Under the pieces are notes generated by a model. It was not told where the DNA came from. It made no database searches and was given only the letters and a program-made list of their open reading frames with translations. DNA of 64,000 nt from Fimbriiglobus ruber (GTDB lineage: Bacteria > Planctomycetota > Planctomycetia > Gemmatales > Gemmataceae), in contig NZ_NIDE01000011.1 in NCBI RefSeq assembly GCF_002197845.1, positions 1 to 64,000 of the forward strand. Reading direction: 5' to 3'. Numbering within the stretch: the first letter of the stretch is position 1; every line of letters starts with the position of its first letter. The position numbers and the translations under genes are program-made. Of the stretch, positions 7,662 to 16,578 are shown one piece after another.

Positions 7662-10283
7662 TCAGTCCACCTCGGTCGCCGGAATGCGACCGAGCGGTTG
7701 TGGCGTTAGCGCAGGCCGCGGCACCTCGACATACGGAGCTGGAGTGAGCCGCGACCCCGGCGTCTTCAGCCACGCGATCCATTTCGCTTCCAGATCGTCC
7801 ACACTTGTGAAGCCGTACACTTCTTTTGCGGCTGTGTCCCAACTGGTGTTCTTTCCGCCTGCCAGAAAGGCAAGGAGACCACGATCGCTTGGGGAAATTC
7901 CCCCGTTGTCGGAGCCGGACAAATGTGGGGTCTGGGCCAGCAAAAACCGCACGATCGAATGAGACTGTGCGACGACACCAGACATCAATTCGTCCGTAGA
8001 ACCCTTTTCAAATAGGCCCGGATCAGGCGTCAACAGTACCGATAACCGTACGGCTTTCCCCTGTTTGACGAACAGCCGGCACAAGCGGTCGTGCTCGGCC
8101 TGGATCAATTCTGTTTCGGCAAGAACACTCATTCCGAACGTCAAAGGCTCAGTCCGACCAGTGTGCAGATACAGCACGAGCCAGGACACGTCACGAGGTA
8201 ACGGCCCGTTGAGAACATCTTGCAACTTACCCGCACACCGAATCTCGAATGTCACTTTTCGGCTCGTGCCCTCGGGCACATGATAGTGAAAATTCAGCCG
8301 TTCCAGGAAGGCAGGCGCCTGCTTGTCGGGGCTATAGGCAACTCGGATGTCCCACGGTTGCGGAAACAGGAGAGCTTTTTCGCCGAACCATCGCCGTTTG
8401 CTCTCGGCGTATTGGTAGGCGACTTCGTTTCGAAGAGCGCGCTCGAGAGCCGGCGTGGGAGCCGTGGCGGAGAACGGAGCCAGAGCCGAATTCCTGGCTT
8501 CCAGCTCCACCGCCACCGGCGAATGGGTTCGGGTGGGTGGCTCAGACCTCTGCCAGACGAGCCACGCTTCTTCCAACTTGTCTACCGAATCGAATCCGTA
8601 GACCTCCTTGACGGCCGTCTCCCAGCTACTCGCTTGAGCGAGAGCAATCGCGGCGAGCAGTGAGCGCCGGCGAATGACCTGCGTCTCGAGTTCCGTACCC
8701 CGTCCGGGTAGGCTGGGTAGCAAGATGACCGGTCGGGGGGTTAACGTCAGGAGGAACTCACACACCGACAGGCCCTCCGCGAGAAGGACGATCATGTCCT
8801 TCGGGTACTCCGTCAGTTCCATGAGAACCTTCAGCCGGATTCCGCGGCCCGCGTTTAACAACTCGCGGCAGCGAACGGTCTGCGCGTGTCGGCTTTCGCT
8901 CCCTTCGGCCAGGGCCGCTACCCCCTCGTCGACCCAGCGGCGGAGCGGTTGACCGAAATGAGTGGCGAGGACGCAGTGCATCACCTCGTGCGGAAGGTGG
9001 TCACGCAAGACCGCGGACAACTCGCCGCTGACCCTCATCTCCATCGCCGTCACTGCCGGCTTCCCGGCCGACGTGCCGAACGAGAACGTCGTCACGCCAC
9101 CTGCCTTATCAGCAACGATCCGGACGGTGATCGGGCACGGCCGCGGCCACGCGGGCAGGGCGTGCCCGAGCCAGTCCTCGGCGAACCACTTGCGATGCCC
9201 CTCCGCGGCATCGCCGACGATGCGCGCCACCTCCGCGGTCGGGGCGTCGATCACGAAGTTCGTCGTCTGATAGCGAGCGGTCTTAGAGTCCGCGGCGGCC
9301 GGCGGCTCGATCGGAATATTCGACGGCGGAATGAGGGTAGAGTCTGAGACGGGTGGCGTCGGCCGGGGGGCCGCGGGCACGGGGGCCGCGACGTCTGTGG
9401 GCGGGATGGGTTCTTTCGCCGGAAGCTGCGGGGTCGGCGGTATCGGTTTCCCGTCCCCCGCGATCCCGACTCCGAGCGCCGCAACTCCCAGCGCGACCAC
9501 TGCGGCAACGACTTTGATTTTGCCCGCGAACGTACTCATCGCCACTCCTTTTGCGATTGCAGCTGGGGAAGACGCCACGGCGCATCCGCCCGCAAGAAAG
9601 TCCAAGACGATCGCCACCGTTCGCTTCGCCAGTTCCACCGGCACCGCGGCCGGCACTTGCCCGGCACCCGCCACCAACCCCGCCGCCACGACCGGCACGA
9701 CGCCCCGCCGCTCCAACCGGGACCGCAAGAGACGGCGGGCCTCCTCCAACCGCCGTCGAACCGTCCGCTGGCTGGTGCGAAGGTCCGCGGCCGCCTGCTC
9801 CTGGGTGCGGCCTTGTAGGAGGCAGGCCACGACCGGCCCGCGGAGGTGATCGGGCAAGCGGGTGAGTTCGTCGTCGAGAATGCGGCCCAGGTCGGCCGTT
9901 TCGGGCGGGAGGTCCGCGATGTTCAAGCCGCTTCGCTCGCTCGCGAAGGCGGACTCGTACCGCTCGCGCCGCAGCGCGGCCCGCCGCATCTGTCGAGCGA
10001 CCCGGGCCGCCACCCCGACCAGCCACGAGCCGACCGCTCCGGCCTTGCGGACCGCTCGGGCTCGCGTCGCCAGCACGAGGAACGTGGCTTGAAACGCATC
10101 GTCCGCACCCGTCGGCCCGACCAGTCGTCGGCAAACCCGGTACACGACCGGCCCGTGCCGGTTCACGAGTTCCGCGAACGCGGCCTCGTCCCGGTTCGCG
10201 ACGAAACGAGCCAACAACTCCGCGTCCGCGTCGGCGGTGGCGGAATGAGTCAGGACGTGGCGAAGGAGTGCGGGTGCGGCCAT
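7662..10283 (-). CDS. ECF sigma factor fused to tandem metalloprotease-like (gluzincin) domains
   Basis: 873 residues. Residues ~20-100 are sigma-70 region 2 (ADAELLARFVANRDEAAF, DDAFQATFLVLA) and ~130-190 region 4 (LPDHLRGPVVACLLQGRTQEQAA, helix-turn-helix). A single transmembrane helix follows (~255-275), then a Pro-rich linker (277-330), so the remainder is probably outside the membrane. Residues ~335-600 contain HEVMH at 432-436 and a downstream VDEG, fitting an HExxH...E gluzincin-like peptidase. A second, related module (~610-860) aligns in order but has RDVSW where HExxH should be, so it is likely inactive. Sigma-plus-extension architecture is known in planctomycetes; the metalloprotease-like tandem is inference from motifs. 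Confidence 0.8.
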   Translation of the reverse strand: MAAPALLRHVLTHSATADADAELLARFVANRDEAAFAELVNRHGPVVYRVCRRLVGPTGADDAFQATFLVLATRARAVRKAGAVGSWLVGVAARVARQMRRAALRRERYESAFASERSGLNIADLPPETADLGRILDDELTRLPDHLRGPVVACLLQGRTQEQAAADLRTSQRTVRRRLEEARRLLRSRLERRGVVPVVAAGLVAGAGQVPAAVPVELAKRTVAIVLDFLAGGCAVASSPAAIAKGVAMSTFAGKIKVVAAVVALGVAALGVGIAGDGKPIPPTPQLPAKEPIPPTDVAAPVPAAPRPTPPVSDSTLIPPSNIPIEPPAAADSKTARYQTTNFVIDAPTAEVARIVGDAAEGHRKWFAEDWLGHALPAWPRPCPITVRIVADKAGGVTTFSFGTSAGKPAVTAMEMRVSGELSAVLRDHLPHEVMHCVLATHFGQPLRRWVDEGVAALAEGSESRHAQTVRCRELLNAGRGIRLKVLMELTEYPKDMIVLLAEGLSVCEFLLTLTPRPVILLPSLPGRGTELETQVIRRRSLLAAIALAQASSWETAVKEVYGFDSVDKLEEAWLVWQRSEPPTRTHSPVAVELEARNSALAPFSATAPTPALERALRNEVAYQYAESKRRWFGEKALLFPQPWDIRVAYSPDKQAPAFLERLNFHYHVPEGTSRKVTFEIRCAGKLQDVLNGPLPRDVSWLVLYLHTGRTEPLTFGMSVLAETELIQAEHDRLCRLFVKQGKAVRLSVLLTPDPGLFEKGSTDELMSGVVAQSHSIVRFLLAQTPHLSGSDNGGISPSDRGLLAFLAGGKNTSWDTAAKEVYGFTSVDDLEAKWIAWLKTPGSRLTPAPYVEVPRPALTPQPLGRIPATEVD

Positions 10284-10432
10284 CCGTTGTCTCGGCGGCG
10301 AGTGGTCGTCTCACAGGTGTAGTGTGCCGCGGCGCGAGGAGGCGGCCAAGATTTTTTTGCCGGCCCGAGTCGCCGGACATGTCATACTTCATACTGGTCC
10401 GAAACAATCCCACTCGAACAGCGTATGGTTAA

Positions 10433-10671
10433 CTCCATCGCTGGCCGACGACGACTACCACTGGGGAGAGAACCAGCACGCCCTGTTCGGCTCACGGAGC
10501 AAGAATCGCTACCGGCTCGGCGTCCGCGTGGTAGCGCGGGTGGACGTGCAGCGGCGGATGCGCGACTTCCGCCTTGCCCCCGGCTAACCCGCCCCGGTGG
10601 ACCGGCGCGGCCGCGGCACGAGCCGGATCAGTCGGAGCGTAAGAAGGGGAAGCGGCGGAAGAGACATTGAG
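10433..10671 (+). pseudogene. Duplicated 3' end of RNase R gene (remnant)
   Basis: Clearly homologous to the last ~245 bp of rnr (5620-5866): both encode HALFGSRSKxRYRLG, then VARVDxQRRMxDFRLAP, then xSERKKGKRRK. The copy has a short deletion inside the RLGDRVRVVV segment, a premature TAA after FRLAPG and no upstream gene body. It is a partial segmental duplication left after recombination about 4.7 kb downstream of the parental gene. Confidence 0.85.
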
Positions 10672-10677
10672 GCGAGT

Positions 10678-10773
10678 GTTAATCCACCGACGCCGTGGCG
10701 GGTCGGGGACGCCATCACCATTCCCGACGTGCTGCCGGGATTCTCGGTCCCGGTCGGAAAATTGTTCGCGTAG
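10678..10773 (+). pseudogene. Uma2-family endonuclease C-terminal remnant
   Basis: A short plus-strand reading frame ends with IPDVLPGFSVPVGKLFA and a TAG at 10771-10773, resembling the C-terminus of Uma2 (PF05685-type, PD-(D/E)XK) proteins that are abundant in planctomycetes and cyanobacteria (typical ending DVLPGFxLPVxxLF). No upstream catalytic domain is present; the sequence abuts the rnr 3' duplication. Only about 30 residues support this. Confidence 0.45.
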
Positions 10774-10799
10774 ACGTGATGACTTCGGCACCACCCCGC

Positions 10800-11807
10800 T
10801 CAGCCCAGCTTGTACGCCGCGACTTTGTTGTGCCCGACCGCGTACACCGCGTCGGCCGTTTCGCTCATTGCGAAGTCGTGAACGTGCATCGGCACCTTTT
10901 CCTGCTTGGTGATCTTCTTCCCGGCCACGTCCATAAACACGAAGAACCCTTCGCCCGCGCCGCCGGCGCCGAGCAGCCACGACCCGTCCGGGGCGAATTG
11001 CAGCTTGTTCACGATGCCCTGCGACTTGTCCGCCACGAACTCGGCCACCTGCTTCTTCGCCTTCCAGTCGAACACCTCAACCCGGGCCTTCGCTTCCAGG
11101 TGGTCGATGTTCCCGATCTTCCCGGTGCCGCCCACGGCCAGCAGGTTTCCGTCCGGCGAGAACGCCACCGACCGGATGCCGCCGATCGAGTGCATCCGCT
11201 GGACCGGGTCCCAGGTGTACATGACCGGCGCCTCGACCGATCCGATCTCCTTCCCGGCCGCCACGTCCCACACGACCACGTGCCCGACCTTGTCGGCGGT
11301 CGCCAGGAGCTTGCCGTCGGCCGAGAACGCGGCCGTGTAGAGCATCGACGTGAAGTGCGTCGGCGTCTTCTCCTTGTGCCCGCGGAGGTCGTGGACGAGC
11401 CGGCCGGTCGCCGCGTCCCACACCTTGCACGCCATGTCGTCCGCCACGCTGACGACGAGCTTGCCGTCCGGTGACGCGACGACCTTCCGCACCCACTTGC
11501 CGTGCGCGTCGACCGTGCGGATCGTCTCGTCTTCTTCCGTGTCCCACCACGTCAGCTTGCCGTCGTAGGCGCCGGACACGAGGGTCGTCCCGGCGAGTGC
11601 CACGCCGGTCACGTAGCTGCCGTGGGCGTAGAGGTCGCGGGGCTCGAACTTGGCGGCGGCGAAGTCACCCACGCTGACCTTGAAGTCGGACGAGCCGAAG
11701 TAGCACGTCGTCTTCCCCGGCACCCGCGCGACCGCGAACACGGCCGCCTGGCGCGAGTAGTCCTTGACCAGTTTCAGCGATTCGGGGCTGGGGGATTTGG
11801 TCGGCAT
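10800..11807 (-). CDS. WD40 repeat protein
   Basis: 335 residues from the ATG giving MPTKSPSPESLKLVKDY. Successive ~40-residue units carry GH/AH...WD-type motifs: VTGVALAGTTLVSGAYDGKLTWWD, VRKVVASPDGKLVVSVADDMACKVWD, TAAFSADGKLLATADKVGHVVVWD, VAFSPDGNLLAVGG, LQFAPDGSWLLG. A beta-propeller scaffold without enzymatic motifs and without a signal peptide. Last gene of the DUF1549/DUF1553-DUF1501-WD40 cassette, 100 bp behind the DUF1501 gene. In planctomycetes such proteins accompany these cassettes; function unknown. Confidence 0.85.
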   Translation of the reverse strand: MPTKSPSPESLKLVKDYSRQAAVFAVARVPGKTTCYFGSSDFKVSVGDFAAAKFEPRDLYAHGSYVTGVALAGTTLVSGAYDGKLTWWDTEEDETIRTVDAHGKWVRKVVASPDGKLVVSVADDMACKVWDAATGRLVHDLRGHKEKTPTHFTSMLYTAAFSADGKLLATADKVGHVVVWDVAAGKEIGSVEAPVMYTWDPVQRMHSIGGIRSVAFSPDGNLLAVGGTGKIGNIDHLEAKARVEVFDWKAKKQVAEFVADKSQGIVNKLQFAPDGSWLLGAGGAGEGFFVFMDVAGKKITKQEKVPMHVHDFAMSETADAVYAVGHNKVAAYKLG

Positions 11808-11871
11808 GGGAAAGCCTCGGCGGAAGTATGCTGGAGTGATACTGCGGGTCGGTAGGATGGTCCGGGCAGGT

Positions 11872-11895
11872 GTCCCCGGGCGGGCGCCCGGGGAC
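11872..11895. repeat. Hairpin between DUF1501 and WD40 genes
   Basis: Perfect 10-bp stem GTCCCCGGGC (11872-11881) / GCCCGGGGAC (11886-11895) with loop GGGC. It sits in the 100-bp gap between two co-directional genes and could attenuate or process the mRNA; no T-run. Confidence 0.5.
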
Positions 11896-11907
11896 CGACA
11901 ACACACA

Positions 11908-13212
11908 TTACCCGATCAGATCCTTGACCGCCTCCGTGCCCGGTTCGACGAGCGGGATCGGCCGCGCGCCGACGTGGTAGTTCTTGTGCGGGTTGATGCC
12001 GAGGGCGGAGTAGAGCGTGGCGAACAGGCTGGCCGGGTTGACCTCGCCGTCGACCACCTTGTTCCCCTTGTCGTCCGTCTTGCCGTGGTACGAGCCGGCT
12101 TTGATGCCGCCGCCGGTCATGGTCATGCTCCAGGCGGCCGCGAAGTGGTCGCGGCCGAGGCTGGAGTTGATCTGCGGCGTCCGGCCGAACTCGGCCAGCG
12201 TGACGATCATCACGTCGTCGAGCAGGCCGCGTTCCTTGAGGTCGTCGATCAGGGTGGCCATGACGTGGTCCAGTTCGGGCACCATTTCCTGGTGCGTCTC
12301 GAAGTTCTGCCCGTGGCTGTCCCACCACGCCCGGGCCACGCGGACGAACGGGACGCTGGCCTCGACCAGCCGGCGGGCGATCAGCGTCTGTTCGCCGAAC
12401 TGCGTCGGGCCGTAGCGGTCGCGGACCTTCTGGGGCTCCTGCGTGATGTCGAACAGCTTGTCGCTAGCCATGATCCCGCGGACCCGCTCGTAAGCCTCGT
12501 TGTGGCTGGCAAGCGTGGTCGACGTCCGGCCCTGGTTGAACTGTTTGCTCAGCAGTTCCCGCAGGTCGGCCCGCTGCTGGTGGTCGAGTTCGTTGATGCC
12601 GTCGAGTTTCTTGATGTACTCGGGCATGTTGTTGGTCGTCAGTTCCATCGGCGAGTAGCGGGCACCGAGGAAGCCGCTCTCGCCCGGGGCCATGCCCCGG
12701 CCTTCGGTCTGGGTGTAGAAGGTGACGTAGTCCGGCACCTTGCTTTCCACGCGGCCCATTTCGCGGGCGATCACGGCCCCGAGGTCCGGGTACTTCACGC
12801 TGGCTTCGTCTTTCCGCCCCCGCATCATCAGTTTCGCGGCGCTGCCGTGGTCGCCGTTCCGGGTGTTCAGTCCGCGGATGACGCAGGTCGTCTTCATCCG
12901 CTTGGCCATCTCCGGCATGAGTTCGGAGATGTGCAACCCGGTCACGTCCGTCGGGATGGAGCGGAACGGGCCGCCGGTGGAGGCGCCGGGCTTCGGGTCC
13001 CAGGTTTCGAGCTGCGAGGCGCCGCCGGCGAGCCAAAGTAAGATCACCCGCTTTTGCTTCTTCTTCATTTCGCCCGCGAGCGCGGGAGACGAGAGGACGT
13101 TGAGTTGCGTCATGTCCGCGGCGGTGGCCGCGCCGACGGCGGCGGCTGCGCCGAGGAACCCGCGGCGGCTGATCGCGTGGTCCGCCGAACCGCAGAAGAA
13201 ATTGCGAGTCAT
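11908..13212 (-). CDS. DUF1501 domain protein (exported, TAT signal)
   Basis: 434 residues from MTRNFFCGSADHAISRRGFLGAAAAVGAATAADM: an RR-containing (SRRGFLG) twin-arginine signal followed by a hydrophobic Ala-rich segment. The body has typical DUF1501 features: LLWLAGGASQLETWDPKPG, HISELMPEMAKRM, VIRGLNTRNGDHGSA and VTLAEFGRTPQINSSLGRDHF. DUF1501 belongs to the alkaline-phosphatase/sulfatase-like superfamily, but substrate is unproven. It is 44 bp downstream of the DUF1549/DUF1553 gene, with which it is almost always paired in planctomycetes. Confidence 0.9.
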   Translation of the reverse strand: MTRNFFCGSADHAISRRGFLGAAAAVGAATAADMTQLNVLSSPALAGEMKKKQKRVILLWLAGGASQLETWDPKPGASTGGPFRSIPTDVTGLHISELMPEMAKRMKTTCVIRGLNTRNGDHGSAAKLMMRGRKDEASVKYPDLGAVIAREMGRVESKVPDYVTFYTQTEGRGMAPGESGFLGARYSPMELTTNNMPEYIKKLDGINELDHQQRADLRELLSKQFNQGRTSTTLASHNEAYERVRGIMASDKLFDITQEPQKVRDRYGPTQFGEQTLIARRLVEASVPFVRVARAWWDSHGQNFETHQEMVPELDHVMATLIDDLKERGLLDDVMIVTLAEFGRTPQINSSLGRDHFAAAWSMTMTGGGIKAGSYHGKTDDKGNKVVDGEVNPASLFATLYSALGINPHKNYHVGARPIPLVEPGTEAVKDLIG

Positions 13213-13256
13213 CTCAGGCTCCGGACAGGCGGGAAGGACGGTGTTTTTAACGGGTG

Positions 13257-14897
13257 TTAATACGCGAACCGGAACTCGGCACTTGTGAGCAACGCCCACA
13301 GCACCTGTTTGTACGCTTCGCTCGGCCGGTCATTTCGCTTGCGGACGTATTCGCTGAGGGCGGTCAGTTCGGACTCGGTCGCGGGCCGCGTGTAAACCGT
13401 CTTAATCATCAGCGCGACGGCTTCCTTCGGGTCTTTCAGGGCTTTCACCCGGCCGAGTAGCGTGCCTCCGTTGTCGCTCAGGAGTTCGCCGTAAACCCGG
13501 CCGCTGTTACTGAATAGGAGCGCCTCGCCGACGCCGATCTGGAAGTCGTCCGTCGGCTGGGCGAACGAGTTAGCCCAGCCGCGGGCGCCGCTTTCGATGC
13601 CCTCGAACTTCTTCTCAAGTTCCTCTGGCTTCTGTTTCTCGAACGAGGCCGGGTCGACCACGACCAACTTGAGGGCGGTCGAGAGCTGCATCGGCGTGAG
13701 CGGTTTCAGGCGGGCGACGGCGAAATATTTGGACGCCGGCACCGACGCGCTCGGGTAGACGCTCGACCGCGAGTAGGCCCGGCTCATCACGATGCCGCGG
13801 ACGAGCCGCTTCAGGTCGTAGCCGTGGGCGGCCGTGTCGCGGGCCAGCCACGCGAGCAGGTCCGGGTGGGACGGCGGGTTCTCGGAGTGCATCTGGTCGA
13901 GCGGGTTAACCAAGCCGTAGCCGAAGAACCGGTGCCACATGCGGTTCGCGATCGACTTGGCGAAGAACTCGGTCTCGCCGGGCTTCAGTGACACCTCGAC
14001 CAGTTTGGCCCGGGCACTGAACTTCGGCGGTGCGGGCGTCTTCTTGGCCCCCTTCTTATCTCCCTTCTTGTCCGTCAACTCTTTTTCCCGCTTCTGTTCT
14101 TCCTTGGTCAGTTCGCGGAGTGTGTCGGTGTCGACCGTGGCTCCGGTCAAGAACATGAGCTTGGCGGTCCGCTCCGGCCCCTTGGTCGGCTTGAACTTGA
14201 TGAGCCCGGCGTCCCGCTCCGCGAGTACCCCGTTCGCGTCGAACGAGCGGGCGAAGAACGACTTCATGCCGTAAAAATGGTCCTGCTTCCAGTCGGCGAC
14301 GAGCGGGTGGTCGTGGCACTGGGCGCAGCTGATGTTCACGCCGAAGAAGGCCGCGCTGACGTCGGTGGTCAGGCGGTCGAGATCGGTCACGCGACCGCGG
14401 AGGTATTCGCTCGCGCCCTTTTGTTTCGGGTCGTCCTCGTTCGGGATCATCAGCTCGCGGAAAATCTTGTCCCACGGCTTGCCGTCCGCGAGGGCGGTCT
14501 GAAGGTATTCGCGGATGCTGCGGACGCGGCCGTCGTTGCCCAGCACGCTGTTCAGCATCGCGTCGAACTGCGTGGCCTGGTGCCGGACGAAGCCCGGGGA
14601 CGCCATGAGCCGATCGACGAGCTTGGTCCGCTTGTCGGGGTCGGTCGAGGCCACGTAGGCGTCGGCTTCCGCGGCCGTGGGGACGCGGCCGACCAGGTCG
14701 AGCGTGAGCCGGCGAATCAACGTGGCGGCATCGGCTTGCGGGGCCGCGAGAATATTGTCTTGTTTGAGTAGGTCATCGACGTAGTGGTCCACGACGTCCG
14801 GCATCGGTCGGTCGGCCGGAAGCAAATTGTCGGCCCGGGCGGGTACGGCGGCGCAGAGCAAGGCGATGGCGGCGTACAGGGGGCGGAGCGTCCGCAT
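13257..14897 (-). CDS. DUF1549 and DUF1553 domain protein, secreted
   Basis: 546 residues from MRTLRPLYAAIALLCAAVPARA (signal peptide, cleavage before DNLL). DUF1549 occupies roughly the first half (LIRRLTLDLVGRVPTAAEADAYV, FVRHQATQFDAML, FFGVNISCAQCHDHPLVADW) and DUF1553 the second (FAKSIANRMWHRFFGYGLVNPLDQMHSENPPSHPDLLAWL, VMSRAYSRSS). The CAQCHDHP motif resembles a c-type heme site (CxxCH) and is conserved in the family. First gene of the cassette. Probable role in extracellular carbohydrate or sulfated-glycan processing is inference. Confidence 0.9.
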   Translation of the reverse strand: MRTLRPLYAAIALLCAAVPARADNLLPADRPMPDVVDHYVDDLLKQDNILAAPQADAATLIRRLTLDLVGRVPTAAEADAYVASTDPDKRTKLVDRLMASPGFVRHQATQFDAMLNSVLGNDGRVRSIREYLQTALADGKPWDKIFRELMIPNEDDPKQKGASEYLRGRVTDLDRLTTDVSAAFFGVNISCAQCHDHPLVADWKQDHFYGMKSFFARSFDANGVLAERDAGLIKFKPTKGPERTAKLMFLTGATVDTDTLRELTKEEQKREKELTDKKGDKKGAKKTPAPPKFSARAKLVEVSLKPGETEFFAKSIANRMWHRFFGYGLVNPLDQMHSENPPSHPDLLAWLARDTAAHGYDLKRLVRGIVMSRAYSRSSVYPSASVPASKYFAVARLKPLTPMQLSTALKLVVVDPASFEKQKPEELEKKFEGIESGARGWANSFAQPTDDFQIGVGEALLFSNSGRVYGELLSDNGGTLLGRVKALKDPKEAVALMIKTVYTRPATESELTALSEYVRKRNDRPSEAYKQVLWALLTSAEFRFAY

Positions 14898-15070
14898 ACT
14901 GGAAATGCTCCTCGGGGCGGGAGGCCAAGGCGGGTTCAGGCAAAAAGAGAGCTTCGGCGGGAGGACCGACACAAACTTCGACCTTGCAAATTGTAACATG
15001 GGTCGGATCGATTGCCAGCGCTACTTCAGGAAATCCCGGAGAGTAGTCATCAGGCCGAATCAGGTCGAAT

Positions 15071-15384
15071 ATACTCTACGCGGTCCGGAATGAGATATTT
15101 CTCCGTACTGGCGAGTGGGAACGGGTGGGAGCGGTGACCTCACCCCCGGCCCCTCTCCGACGCGGAGAGGGGAGCCCGAGCGGACGGCTCGCGGATTGGG
15201 GGTGGCGGCTCGGGTTCCCCCTCTCCGCGTCGGAGAGGGGGTCAGGGGGTGAGGTCGCGACTTCACCCCGCCAGGCCGTTCCTTCCCGAGCGGCGACAGG
15301 TGTCTCTCGTCTCATTCACCACCCGATGACCGGGCATACGTACCGGAATGACGGAACATCCAATTCCGGACCGCGTAAAGTATA
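15071..15384. mobile_element. Nested inverted-repeat (MITE-like) element
   Basis: Outer imperfect inverted repeats at 15071-15100 and 15355-15384 share CTACGCGGTCCGGAAT / ATTCCGGACCGCGTAAAG. Nested inside is a stronger inverted repeat, 15140-15180 against 15209-15252, built on CCCTCTCCGACGCGGAGAGGG. No transposase is encoded; apparent reading frames across it are low-complexity products of the repeat. The element fills the gap between the DUF1549/DUF1553 gene and the DUF58 gene. Confidence 0.65.
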
Positions 15385-15433
15385 GATCGCGTACACTGGA
15401 ACAAGTCAGCTACGCCGACCGAGGAACTTAAAG

Positions 15434-15625
15434 ATGACGCCAGCGCCGGCTCCTTTGGGCGGCTATGAGTTCGAGGTGGGCGAACTCGGAGAGCCTACAT
15501 ACTTTTCTCCGCCGCCTTCGGTCGCTGCACGCGGGACGCTCATTCCAGTTGATGGCAGCGAAAGTTCGCGAGGAAGGACGACCGCGAACACACAAGAAGC
15601 CACCGACGAAAAGCCACAGGATTAG
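15434..15625 (+). CDS. Hypothetical 63-residue protein (doubtful)
   Basis: ATG-initiated frame ending 10 bp before the DUF58 start, encoding a Pro/Ser/Thr-rich peptide (MTPAPAPLGGYEFEVGE...TDEKPQD). An overlapping frame is equally open, no family is recognised, and the region borders a MITE-like element. It may be a translated leader of the DUF58 gene or nothing at all. Confidence 0.25.
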   Translation: MTPAPAPLGGYEFEVGELGEPTYFSPPPSVAARGTLIPVDGSESSRGRTTANTQEATDEKPQD

Positions 15626-15634
15626 GAATCACGC

Positions 15635-16534
15635 ATGCCGCAAACATTGTCCCCGGACGTTCTCGCCCGGATCGACAAGCTGGAACTCGAAGCCCGGCAG
15701 GTGGTCGAGGGGTATCTGGCCGGCCGGCACCGCAGCCCGCGGCACGGGTTCGCCGTCGAGTTCGCCCAGCACCGGGAGTACGCGCCGGGCGACGACGTCC
15801 GGCACATGGACTGGAAGGTTTACGCGCGGACGGAGCGGTATCACCTCAAACAATATGAACAGGAAACCAACCTCGTCGCGTGGCTGATCGTGGACGCGAG
15901 CGAGTCGATGCGGGTGAGTACGGTTCGGGGGAAGGACGGGAACCCGGTCGCCAAGTACGACGTGGCCTGCGTCCTGGCCGGGGCGCTGGCCTACCTCATT
16001 ACCCGCCAGTCGGACAGCGTCGGCTTTCACCTGTACGCCGACCGGCCGCGCGTCGGGTTGCGGCCGTCCGGGAGTCAGGGACAGGTCCGCGAGATCCTCC
16101 GCGGCCTGTCCGATGGCCCGTTCCCGACCCTGGCGAACACCGGCCAAGCTCTCCGCGAGCTGGGCGGGTCGCTCGGCCGGCGGGGGATCGTCTTCGTCAT
16201 CAGCGATTTGCTCGACGACCCGGACGAATTCGCGACCGGCCTCCGCATCCTCCGGTCGCAAAAGCACGAGGTCGTCGTGTTCCAGGTCCTCGACGCGGCC
16301 GAACTCGACTTCCCGTTCCGCCACCCGACCCTGTTCCGCGGGCTCGAAGACCTGCCCGAAATCAGCACCGACCCGCTCTCCGTCCGCGACAGCTACCTGG
16401 CCGAGTTGGGCAAGCACCTCGCGGCCGTCGAGGCCGTCTGCCACACGATGGCAACCGACCTCGTCCGCGTCCGCACGGACGATGACCTCAGCCAGGTGCT
16501 GGCCGGGTACTTGCAAAAGCGGCGGGGGAAGTAG
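15635..16534 (+). CDS. DUF58 domain protein
   Basis: 299 residues. Contains the hallmark DUF58 block GFAVEFAQHREYAPGDDVRHMDWKVYAR near residues 35-65, followed by a von Willebrand factor A-like fold: LIVDASESM (MIDAS-like DxSxS) near 88-96 and VFVISDLLDD around 190. No transmembrane segment is evident, so it is probably cytosolic. DUF58 proteins usually work with a MoxR AAA+ ATPase and Bat-type VWA proteins in chaperone-like or metal-insertion roles, but none of those partners is adjacent here. Confidence 0.9.
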   Translation: MPQTLSPDVLARIDKLELEARQVVEGYLAGRHRSPRHGFAVEFAQHREYAPGDDVRHMDWKVYARTERYHLKQYEQETNLVAWLIVDASESMRVSTVRGKDGNPVAKYDVACVLAGALAYLITRQSDSVGFHLYADRPRVGLRPSGSQGQVREILRGLSDGPFPTLANTGQALRELGGSLGRRGIVFVISDLLDDPDEFATGLRILRSQKHEVVVFQVLDAAELDFPFRHPTLFRGLEDLPEISTDPLSVRDSYLAELGKHLAAVEAVCHTMATDLVRVRTDDDLSQVLAGYLQKRRGK

Positions 16535-16578
16535 CGTTCGCCTTTCCCCTCACCTCGACCGCCCGTTAGTCAGACCTC

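Noticed and set aside
15125-15385. Open frame across the inverted-repeat region
   Set aside because: Its composition is dictated by the palindromic repeat; both strands are open in the same way and no family is recognisable.
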